From NCBI GenBank assembly GCA_017501355.1, contig JAFVXA010000061.1:1-58744 (forward strand): a stretch of 58,744 nucleotides of DNA, in the 5' to 3' direction. Below, one piece after another: positions 51,898 through 58,744 of this stretch. The translations under genes were made by a program, and so were the position numbers. This DNA comes from Oscillospiraceae bacterium (GTDB lineage Bacteria; Bacillota; Clostridia; Oscillospirales; Oscillospiraceae). Positions within the stretch are counted from its first letter, which is position 1; every line of letters starts with the position of its first letter. The notes beneath the pieces were generated by a model. It worked only from the letters and a program-made list of their open reading frames with translations, did no database searches and was not told the DNA's origin.

Positions 51898-53649
51898 ATG
51901 ATCAACGCTGAAAAACTGTCTTTTGGATTCAACAGCACCTATCTGTTTCAGAATATCTCCTTCACACTGGAGGAGAACTGCCATTGCGCTTTGATCGGCA
52001 GCAATGGAACGGGTAAAACCACGCTGACCAACCTGATCCGTGAGCCCGAGCGCTACACCTACGAAGGCAAATTGAAGCTGGATGGTACAGGGCGCATCGG
52101 CTATGTCAGCCAGTTCGCCACACGGGATGGCGATCAGTCCGTCACCGTGTACGACTATCTCCGCCGTGATTTTCTCGCACTGGAGCAGGCGATCAACGAT
52201 GCCTGCCTTGCAATGGAGTCCACCGATGATCTGGATACCGTCATGGAGCGCTATCAGAACCTGCTGGACGAAAGCGATGCCATGGATGCGGACAACTACG
52301 AGGTGAATATCCGTCGGCAGCTGAGGCTGGCTGAGCTGGAGAGCAAAGAAGCGCTGGAGCTGGAAAAGCTCAGCGGCGGTGAGCTGAAGCTGGTGCAGGT
52401 CATCCGCCAGATGCTGCGCCGTCCGGGTCTGCTGATCATGGACGAGCCGGATGTATTTCTGGATTTCGAGAATCTGAATGGTCTGCGGGATCTGATCAAC
52501 GCCTATCAGGGCACACTTCTGGTGGTCACCCACAGCCGCTATCTCCTTTCCCACTGCTTTGACCGCATCTGGCATCTGGAGAACGGGGATCTGCAGGAGT
52601 TTGAGGGCAGCTTCACGGAATACAATCTCTCCCGCCTGCAGAAGAAGATTGATCTGCAGCTCGCTTCCGTCACGGATGAAGCAGAGATCCGGCGCGTTTC
52701 CGAGCTGGTGGAACGCCTGCGCGAGAAAGCGACCGAAGTCTCGGAAGCGCAGCACGGACGCACCCTGAAGGGCAAGGTCAGCTATCTGAACCGCCTGCTG
52801 GATCGGCAGATCAAAGCGCCCTTTGTGGAGATCCGTCAACCCGATATTCAGCTGCCCGCAGTGGAGCTCTCGGAAGAATCCGCGGAGCTGCTTCGGCTCG
52901 ATAACTACTCCCTTTCCTTTGAGGAAACCCTTCTTGAGCGGGTCTCCTTTGCCGTACACGCCGGTGAAAAGGTGGCTCTTGTGGGTGCCAACGGAACGGG
53001 AAAAACCTCCATGCTGCGGGAGATCTGGAAAAATCAGCATCCCTCCATTCATTTTTCCGAGACTGCTTCCCCCGCCTTCTTCTCCCAGCTCCATGCGGAA
53101 ACCCTGTGTGAGGAAAACACGGTTTATGAGGAGCTCTTTTCCATCGGGTTCGAGAACCGCGAGCAAGCCGAGAGCTATCTGCAGAGCTACTGCTTTGATC
53201 CCGACAGCTTGGGGCGCAAGGTGGGACAGCTCTCCGGCGGTGAGAAAAACCTGCTGCAGCTGGCAAAGCTCTCTGCCAGTCGCGCCAATCTTCTGTTGCT
53301 GGATGAACCCTCCAGTCATCTTGACACTTTTGCTCAGATCGCACTGGAGGATGCCATCGCCGCTTACCGCGGTGCGATCCTCATGGTCTCCCACGATTTT
53401 TACACCATTGCAAACTGCGCCGATACCATCCTGTTCGTAGAAAACGGCAGCATCCGCCCCATGAGCGCCCGCGCCTTCCGCAAAATGATCTACAAGAAGC
53501 ATTTCAGCAAGGATTATCTGGAGCTGGAACTGCAAAAGAAGGACTTCGAGACCCGCATCGCCCGCAGTCTTGAAGCAGGTGACTGCGCAGAGGCACAGCG
53601 CCTGTGGGACAAGCTGGCTGCGGTCGTGGAGCAGATGCAGAGCGCTTAA
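51898..53649 (+). CDS. ABC-F family ATP-binding protein
   Basis: 583 residues, two ATPase domains and no membrane segment. Walker A loops are GSNGTGKTT and GANGTGKTS, signatures LSGGELK and LSGGEKN, Walker B LLIMDEPDVFLD and LLLLDEPSSHLD. A linker of helical, Arg/Lys-rich sequence joins them. ABC-F proteins act on the ribosome as translation factors or antibiotic-protection proteins. The first domain has DEPDVFLD rather than the common DEPTNHLD. Whether it protects against a drug cannot be told. The ribosome site (GAGGG) is modest. Confidence 0.9.
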   Translation: MINAEKLSFGFNSTYLFQNISFTLEENCHCALIGSNGTGKTTLTNLIREPERYTYEGKLKLDGTGRIGYVSQFATRDGDQSVTVYDYLRRDFLALEQAINDACLAMESTDDLDTVMERYQNLLDESDAMDADNYEVNIRRQLRLAELESKEALELEKLSGGELKLVQVIRQMLRRPGLLIMDEPDVFLDFENLNGLRDLINAYQGTLLVVTHSRYLLSHCFDRIWHLENGDLQEFEGSFTEYNLSRLQKKIDLQLASVTDEAEIRRVSELVERLREKATEVSEAQHGRTLKGKVSYLNRLLDRQIKAPFVEIRQPDIQLPAVELSEESAELLRLDNYSLSFEETLLERVSFAVHAGEKVALVGANGTGKTSMLREIWKNQHPSIHFSETASPAFFSQLHAETLCEENTVYEELFSIGFENREQAESYLQSYCFDPDSLGRKVGQLSGGEKNLLQLAKLSASRANLLLLDEPSSHLDTFAQIALEDAIAAYRGAILMVSHDFYTIANCADTILFVENGSIRPMSARAFRKMIYKKHFSKDYLELELQKKDFETRIARSLEAGDCAEAQRLWDKLAAVVEQMQSA

Positions 53650-53688
53650 ATCTCCCCCGCTTATCTCCTTCTCAATACCTGCCCCTTC

Positions 53689-53721
53689 AATTCCTTTGGC
53701 TGCTTTGCAGTCAAAGGAATT
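53689..53721 (+). terminator. Terminator of the ABC-F gene
   Basis: A 10-bp stem aattcctttg (53689-53698 with 53712-53721) with an inner CTGC/GCAG, then a T-run. Confidence 0.85.
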
Positions 53722-53748
53722 TTTTGGAAATTGAAGTGTTTCTGCGTA

Positions 53749-53777
53749 TGTACAAAATGCGCAAATTGTTGTATAGT
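53749..53777 (+). promoter_or_regulatory. Promoter of the EAL sensor gene
   Basis: -35 TGTACA (53749-53754), 17-nt spacer, -10 TATAGT (53772-53777). Confidence 0.55.
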
Positions 53778-53833
53778 AAAATTGACGTATTTTATCGCTA
53801 TATTCAGACTATCACATAAAAGGACGATGCAAT

Positions 53834-56758
53834 ATGAAGCACCGAACAATGAACAAGAAACGTTTCCGCACTCGCATCTCTTTTCTGAAAAGCTTCACTC
53901 TTCTTCTTTGCATGATATCCATGCTCGGCACAAACTTTGCCTACGCCGAGGAACGCCGCAGCGTAAAAGTCGCCTTCTTCCCCATGGATGGCTACCATAT
54001 TCTCGGCGAGAACGGCAGTCACGGCGGCATGGATGTGGATTATCTGGCAGAGCTATCCAAGTATGCCCGATGGAACATCGAATATGTGGAGTGCGACAGC
54101 TGGGACGATGCGCTTGCCAAGCTCGATACCCACGAAGTTGATCTGGTGGGCAGCGCTCAGTACTCCGAACAGCGTGCGCAGGTGTACGATTATGCGGATC
54201 TTGCCAGCGGCTACACCTATGGTATGATCGCCACCAATGCGGATGGCACCATTGCGTATGAAGATTTTCACAGCATGGCAGATATCACCTTCGGCATGGT
54301 CAAAACCTATGTCCGCCGCGCGGAGTTCCTCAGCTATCTTTCCGCACACGGTATTACGCAGCCGAAGATCAAAGAGTACGATTCTACCCAGCTTCTGCAC
54401 GCTGCACTCGACGCAGGCGAAGTGGATGCCATGGTTCATACCTTTATGGAGGTCGAAGAGGGGCAGCGCCTGATCGGTCGTTTTGCTCCCCAGCCCATCT
54501 ATTACATCACATGGAAGGGCAACGATGCCCTGCTCCGCGAGCTGAACAGCGCGATCGCGGATCTGAAATTCAATCAGCCCGAGCTGGAAACAGCACTGAT
54601 CAGCGAATACTACGAGAGCAAGCTGGATAAGGCTATCCTTCTGACCTCTGCCGAGCAGCGCTATCTGGAGCAAAAAAAGACGATCATTGTGGGATATCCG
54701 AACGGTCAATATCCCTTTTCCTATACCGATGAAGAGAGCGGCGAATTTGCGGGTCTCTCCCGTGAGCTTTTGGAAAAATCTCTGCTGTGGACAGGTGTTC
54801 AGCTGGAATATCGGGAGTATGAGAATTTCGAGGCAGCGCACACGGCACTGAAGGTCGGTGAGATCGACATTCAGGCTTACTGCATTCAGGACCACGAAAA
54901 GCGAGACGAAGGTCTCCTCAAGGAGCTCACCGCCTATGTGCATCTGCCGCTGGTCATTGTCAGTGACGGTCTGCACAGCTTCGATCAGATGAAAACGGTA
55001 GCCACAGTGACAGCCTTCTCCCATTTTATCGACCAGACCTCGATCATCACCTCTGCCGCCATCGTCCTCGCCGATAATCAGGTGGAGTGTCTGCAGATGC
55101 TCGCAAACGGCGAAGTAGATGCCGTGCTGTGCGACGGCTATCTGGCGGAGAATCAACTGAGAACAGGTCTGCAATATCAGAACTTGAAAATCTCCTCTGT
55201 ACTGAACATTGATCACTCCGCCCACATGGTCGTGCGCTCCACGGAAGGAACCGAACTGGAGAGCATCCTCTCCAAAACCATTTCCTCCATCAGCATCAAA
55301 GACATCAACGACTATGTGTTTCAAGAAAGCACCTATCCCCTGCTGAGTCTCAGTACATTCATCCGAAACAACAGCGTTCCCATTATTTTTATTCTTCTTT
55401 GCTTGAGTTTTCTGGTCATTCTTGTCGCAGTACACATGGTGCGTGACAGCCGAAAGATCCAACGACTCTTGTACAAGGAACCGGATATGGACATCTGGAA
55501 CCTGAACTACCTCTTCTACAAGGGCGAAAAGTTGGTACAGGCTGAGCGCAAGGAGCGATACGCCGTTGTCAGTCTCGGCGTCTACAATCTGCGCAATTAC
55601 AGCATCATTTTCGGCTGGGAAGCCGGACAGCAGTTGCTGGAGATTATTAAGGATACCCTTGAGAAGTGCATTGATGACAAAAAGGAAATCTGCGCCAGAT
55701 ACTATGTTGGTCGATTCATTCTTTTGCTGAGCTGGAACGATTGGGAGCTTTTTGTTGAGCGACTGGAAAACATCCAGAAGCTCGCGGAGGAGTTCATTTT
55801 CAGCAAAACAGAAAACCGTATGCAGATTCCCATGGGTGTCTACGAAGTGCCCGTGCATGACAGCAATCTCCGCACAGCCGCCAACTGCGCCAGCCAGGCG
55901 CTGGAGCTGGCGATGAAGGGCAATGTCAGTGACAGCCGCATCACAGCCTACAACGAGACGGTCGAGGTCTCCATGACGGAGCGACACCAGATGGAAATGC
56001 TGTTGGAATCGGTGGATATCCCACGAAACTTTGTTGCCTACTATCAGCACAAGGTCGATATCCGCAGCGGAAAGATCGTGGGCGCAGAAGCTCTGGTTCG
56101 TTTCCTCGATCCCACTGCCAATCGCGCCGTCCGCTCCCCTTCGCTCTTTATTCCCTATTACGAGCAAACAGGTCGCATCGTGGAGCTGGACTTCTTCATT
56201 CTGGAGACGGTCTGCCGGATGCTCCGCAAGCGACTTGACGAAGGCAGAAAGATCGTTCCCATCTCCTGCAACTTCTCCCGTATGCATTTCGCCAAGCCCG
56301 GTTTCCCAGAACACTTTGAGGCGATTCTTGAGCGGTATCAAATCAGCAAAGAGCTGATCGAAGTGGAGATCACCGAGACGCTGGTCATGGATGAATTGCA
56401 GGAGCATACCATCCGCGAAACACTGCTCATCCTGAAAGAGAAAGGCATTCGCCTGTCCATCGATGACTTTGGCGCGGGCTACTCTTCGCTGGGTTCATTC
56501 GTCCACGTCCCCGCCTCTACCATCAAGCTGGATCGTTCCTTCCTTCTCAACGATGAAAATCCGGAACGACAGCTGAAAATCATGCGCGGCATCGTGCGTA
56601 TGTCCGAAGAGCTGGATGCCGGCATTGTCTGCGAAGGCGTGGAAACAGAAAAGGATCTGAAGATCATGCGTCAGATCGAAGCTTATATTGCACAGGGCTA
56701 TTTCTACTCCAAGCCCGAGCCTCAGGAAGTATTTGAGGCAAATCTGGACAAACAGTGA
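53834..56758 (+). CDS. Two-SBP / degenerate GGDEF / EAL membrane sensor
   Basis: 974 residues. A signal peptide (residues about 15-42) and two tandem solute-binding (SBP_bac_3-like) domains (about 44-275 and 285-505) lie outside. One membrane helix follows (VPIIFILLCLSFLVILVAV). Inside is a GGDEF-like domain whose active-site loop reads YYVGRF, so it cannot make c-di-GMP. An EAL domain ends the protein with all key residues: EALVRF, CNFSRMHF, EITETLV, DDFGAGYSS, KLDRSF, CEGVET. It should hydrolyse c-di-GMP in response to an amino-acid-like ligand. AAAAGGA precedes the ATG. The next gene is 34 nt on. Confidence 0.92.
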   Translation: MKHRTMNKKRFRTRISFLKSFTLLLCMISMLGTNFAYAEERRSVKVAFFPMDGYHILGENGSHGGMDVDYLAELSKYARWNIEYVECDSWDDALAKLDTHEVDLVGSAQYSEQRAQVYDYADLASGYTYGMIATNADGTIAYEDFHSMADITFGMVKTYVRRAEFLSYLSAHGITQPKIKEYDSTQLLHAALDAGEVDAMVHTFMEVEEGQRLIGRFAPQPIYYITWKGNDALLRELNSAIADLKFNQPELETALISEYYESKLDKAILLTSAEQRYLEQKKTIIVGYPNGQYPFSYTDEESGEFAGLSRELLEKSLLWTGVQLEYREYENFEAAHTALKVGEIDIQAYCIQDHEKRDEGLLKELTAYVHLPLVIVSDGLHSFDQMKTVATVTAFSHFIDQTSIITSAAIVLADNQVECLQMLANGEVDAVLCDGYLAENQLRTGLQYQNLKISSVLNIDHSAHMVVRSTEGTELESILSKTISSISIKDINDYVFQESTYPLLSLSTFIRNNSVPIIFILLCLSFLVILVAVHMVRDSRKIQRLLYKEPDMDIWNLNYLFYKGEKLVQAERKERYAVVSLGVYNLRNYSIIFGWEAGQQLLEIIKDTLEKCIDDKKEICARYYVGRFILLLSWNDWELFVERLENIQKLAEEFIFSKTENRMQIPMGVYEVPVHDSNLRTAANCASQALELAMKGNVSDSRITAYNETVEVSMTERHQMEMLLESVDIPRNFVAYYQHKVDIRSGKIVGAEALVRFLDPTANRAVRSPSLFIPYYEQTGRIVELDFFILETVCRMLRKRLDEGRKIVPISCNFSRMHFAKPGFPEHFEAILERYQISKELIEVEITETLVMDELQEHTIRETLLILKEKGIRLSIDDFGAGYSSLGSFVHVPASTIKLDRSFLLNDENPERQLKIMRGIVRMSEELDAGIVCEGVETEKDLKIMRQIEAYIAQGYFYSKPEPQEVFEANLDKQ

Positions 56759-56792
56759 CCTTTTCCGCCATTTCTGATAGGAGGAACACAAT

Positions 56793-57887
56793 ATGAATTA
56801 CATCTGCGCAAAGTGCGGCAAACTCATGCCGGCAACGATCCGCGCGCCGAAATGTGGGTGCGGCGGTCTTTGGAAGCTCCAATTCGATCCCCCCAGATTC
56901 TCTCTGGATGAGATCGACACAAGCGAATGGAGTATGTTCCGCTACCGCAAGTTTATGGCGCTGGAGGATGATGCCTGGAGGGACATCACCATGGGAGAAG
57001 GTCTCTCCCCCGTGATCCGCTTTGATGAAAACGTTCTCTTCAAGATGGACTACTGTATGCCCACCCTTTCCTTTAAGGATCGCGGTGCAGCAGTTCTGAT
57101 CTCCCACTGCAAGTCCATCGGTGTTGACAGCGTTGTGCAGGATTCCAGCGGCAATGCCGGAAACTCCGTTGCCGCATACAGCGCCCGCGCAGGGATCTCC
57201 TGCGAGATCTTCGTACCGGAGGGAACCAGCCCCAAGAAAATCGATATGATCCGCGCCCACGGCGCGACCTGCACTGTCGTTCCCGGCTCCCGCGACCACT
57301 GCGCGGATGTCTGCCGCGCCAAGGTGACGGATGAAGGGATGTACTATGCCAACCATGTCTATAACCCCTTCTTCTACGAGGGCACAAAGACCTATATCTA
57401 TGAGGTGTACGAGCAGCTTCACCGTATTCCGGAGCATCTGCTGATCCCGGTCGGCAACGGCACGCTGTTCCTCGGCGCTATGCACGGTCTCGAACATCTG
57501 CTCGCAAGCGGATGCATCGACCGTATGCCCCAGATCATCGCGGTGCAGAGCGAAAAGTGCGATCCCCTGCTGCAAAGTGCACAGGCGGGCAGCACAACGC
57601 CCACCGATGTGAAACCCCAGCCCACACTTGCAGAGGGCATTGCCATCGGCAAGCCCATGCGCGGCGAAGAGATTCTGGAATATGCCAAGAAATACAACAT
57701 CCACTTCGTCCACGCACCCGAGGATAAGATCCTTGAGGCGCGGGCGATCATCGCCGAAAAGGGCATCTACTGCGAGCATACCACAACTGCCAACTACGCA
57801 GCCTATCTGGAATACTGCCGTCTGTATGGGACTGCCCATGACTGTCTCATCACCATGTGCGGCGCAGGACTGAAATCCGATCATTGA
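56793..57887 (+). CDS. Threonine synthase-like PLP enzyme
   Basis: 364 residues of the tryptophan-synthase-beta fold. An N-terminal zinc-type Cys pair (CAKCGK) plus CGCGG precedes the PLP lysine motif TLSFKDRG and the phosphate loop SSGNAGNSVAAY. GNGTLFLGA and the C-terminal CGAGLK fit threonine synthase and its relatives (for example cysteate synthase). The exact reaction is uncertain. AGGAGG precedes the ATG. It may be co-transcribed with the EAL gene. Confidence 0.88.
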   Translation: MNYICAKCGKLMPATIRAPKCGCGGLWKLQFDPPRFSLDEIDTSEWSMFRYRKFMALEDDAWRDITMGEGLSPVIRFDENVLFKMDYCMPTLSFKDRGAAVLISHCKSIGVDSVVQDSSGNAGNSVAAYSARAGISCEIFVPEGTSPKKIDMIRAHGATCTVVPGSRDHCADVCRAKVTDEGMYYANHVYNPFFYEGTKTYIYEVYEQLHRIPEHLLIPVGNGTLFLGAMHGLEHLLASGCIDRMPQIIAVQSEKCDPLLQSAQAGSTTPTDVKPQPTLAEGIAIGKPMRGEEILEYAKKYNIHFVHAPEDKILEARAIIAEKGIYCEHTTTANYAAYLEYCRLYGTAHDCLITMCGAGLKSDH

Positions 57888-57901
57888 TTCTCAAAATGAA
57901 C

Positions 57902-57928
57902 AAGGAGGGGCTGGATCAGCCCCTCCTT
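57902..57928. terminator. Terminator after the threonine synthase-like gene
   Basis: An 11-bp stem aaggaggggct with its complement (57902-57912 with 57918-57928), loop GGATC, then TTTCC. It also faces the rtcB remnant on the other strand. Confidence 0.88.
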
Positions 57929-57941
57929 TTCCTTTATAGAT

Positions 57942-58097
57942 TTAGTCCGCTGCCTTGAAGTTATATACAGGCTTGATCCGTTCGATGATTTCTGCAGTCT
58001 GTTCAATCTGCGCAACGATCTCATCCATGCTCTTGTAAGCCATAGGAGACTCATCCAAGGTGTCCGGCAATACACAGGTGGTTGTTTCCGCCCGACG
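57942..58097 (-). pseudogene. C-terminal remnant of an rtcB-like RNA ligase gene
   Basis: On the minus strand the frame reads TTCVLPDTLDESPMAYKSMD...KPVYNFKAAD and then TAA. That is the typical end of clostridial RtcB-like proteins. Upstream in frame there is a TAG at 58098-58100 and no start codon or earlier RtcB sequence, so the first several hundred residues are gone. Sequence beyond 58100 is unrelated. RtcB joins RNA ends; this piece cannot. Family assignment is by eye. Confidence 0.6.
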
Positions 58098-58264
58098 CTA
58101 ACAAAGAACTCCGTTGGTTCGTGCGCATCTTCGCAGAATCAGAGACCAATGGCATAATTTGTGCCAGAATAACGCAATTTATGCCAAGTTCATCTATGAT
58201 TATATTTTTTATGTCATAGTTATATTGTTTACGAATCTGCCCTAAAAAAAGCGAGGAATCGAAC
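58098..58264. other. Short region between rtcB remnant and lipoprotein
   Basis: No gene. An imperfect inverted repeat, ggcataa...ttatgcc, spans about 58152-58185. The ribosome site GAGGA before the lipoprotein is near 58251. Confidence 0.45.
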
Positions 58265-58744
58265 ATGAAAAAGCGAATTGCCTTATTCACAGCAGTCCTT
58301 TCACTCTTCTGCCTACTTACAGGCTGTGCAGAGAAACCGTCGGCAGAGACTTCCGTTCCGGATATCGTAAAAAGGACCAACGGTGGAGAAAAATGGCAAA
58401 CAAAAATCGATTATGCGAACGGGGATAACTGGCTTGCGATCAACGACAGCGGCAAAGCGGTGGACGTTATCTACTTTTATCCCACGGCATTCAACAAGGC
58501 CGATGAGTCAGCCCCCGATGTAGCCGATATTGACGATGCTGTAATGCGCGAAACAGCCCACTACTATCTCCAAACTCAAGCTACCACTTTTGAAGAGGAC
58601 TGCAACATCTATGCGCCCTTCTACAGACAAATAAGCGCCCCGTATTCTCTTACGCTGAGCGCACAGGAAAACGATGATCTGATGCGCTATTCCGCCTCTC
58701 AGGACCCGTCTTATGCACTGGATTATTACTTTGAACATTACAAT
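58265..58744 (+). CDS. DUF3089-like lipoprotein, cut by the window end
   Basis: The first 160 residues of a longer gene. A lipoprotein signal peptide ends in LLTGC, so the mature protein should be anchored to the outer face of the membrane. The rest reads AVDVIYFYPTAFN and CNIYAPFYRQISAP, which match the DUF3089 alpha/beta-hydrolase-like family. The nucleophile region would lie past the edge. GAGGA precedes the ATG. Function unknown. Confidence 0.8.
   Translation, partial: MKKRIALFTAVLSLFCLLTGCAEKPSAETSVPDIVKRTNGGEKWQTKIDYANGDNWLAINDSGKAVDVIYFYPTAFNKADESAPDVADIDDAVMRETAHYYLQTQATTFEEDCNIYAPFYRQISAPYSLTLSAQENDDLMRYSASQDPSYALDYYFEHYN

Noticed and set aside
54053-56407. 784-residue open frame opposite the EAL sensor gene
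   Set aside because: Shadow of a long real gene; no start signal and no domain.

Overview
The window looks like chromosomal DNA of an anaerobic, endospore-forming, Gram-positive bacterium of the class Clostridia, most likely close to the Oscillospiraceae/Ruminococcaceae. The evidence is a set of sporulation genes (spoIIR, spoVM, a sipL-like SPOCS/LysM gene, spoIVA), an AGGAGG-type ribosome site before nearly every gene, sigma-A style promoters, a split transketolase, a PPi-type phosphofructokinase, a membrane pyrophosphatase, a phosphate acyltransferase and a selenoprotein SelD. There is no phage, insertion sequence, CRISPR array or replication origin. Base composition and codon use look even throughout, so most of the window reads as core genome with a few accessory clusters.

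Layout. 0-6 kb: a chemoreceptor with a tiny upstream reading frame, a TetR regulator, a small amidase-fold protein, and a zinc/cadmium efflux pair (ArsR regulator plus P-type ATPase) behind a clean operator. 6-11 kb: central carbon metabolism on strong promoters (transketolase halves, aldolase, PPi-phosphofructokinase) and a YczE-type membrane protein. 11-17 kb: a minus-strand sporulation block (ispE, spoIIR, a 49-residue membrane protein, spoVM, sipL, spoIVA) with sigma-E-like promoters before sipL and spoIVA. 17-28.7 kb: housekeeping genes (DUF1015, rqcH, mrnC, a U32 protease, mltG, a thymidylate-kinase-like gene, a TagA-type glycosyltransferase, an EamA transporter, alkyladenine glycosylase, a HAD phosphatase) ending in selD, whose reading frame crosses an in-frame TGA.

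28.7-40 kb: a second chemoreceptor behind a long structured leader, a c-di-GMP phosphodiesterase of HD-GYP type, a run of accessory minus-strand genes (SprA-like HExxH protein, divergent Hsp70-like protein, vWA protein, esterase, macro-domain/HTH fusion), a DUF4230 pair, an XRE regulator and a peptide deformylase. 40-51.5 kb: membrane pyrophosphatase, phosphate acyltransferase, a GGDEF cyclase, an AGCS amino-acid/sodium symporter, a three-gene LRR / vWA / MoxR-AAA operon and a ZIP metal transporter. 51.5-58.7 kb: an isolated tRNA-Glu(CTC)-5S rRNA pair, an ABC-F protein, a large two-SBP/degenerate-GGDEF/EAL sensor, a threonine-synthase-like enzyme, a C-terminal remnant of an rtcB-like gene, and the start of a DUF3089 lipoprotein that runs off the right edge.

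How the genes work together. SpoIIR triggers sigma-E; SpoVM, SipL and SpoIVA then build the basement layer of the spore coat, and here they sit side by side. The PPi-phosphofructokinase and the PPi-driven ion pump suggest pyrophosphate is used as an energy currency. Two chemoreceptors and three c-di-GMP proteins point to chemosensory and second-messenger control. The best candidates for little-described biology are the LRR/vWA/MoxR operon, the macro-HTH/esterase/vWA/Hsp70-like cluster and the structured leader of the second chemoreceptor. All functional statements rest on motif recognition by eye; no database search was run.
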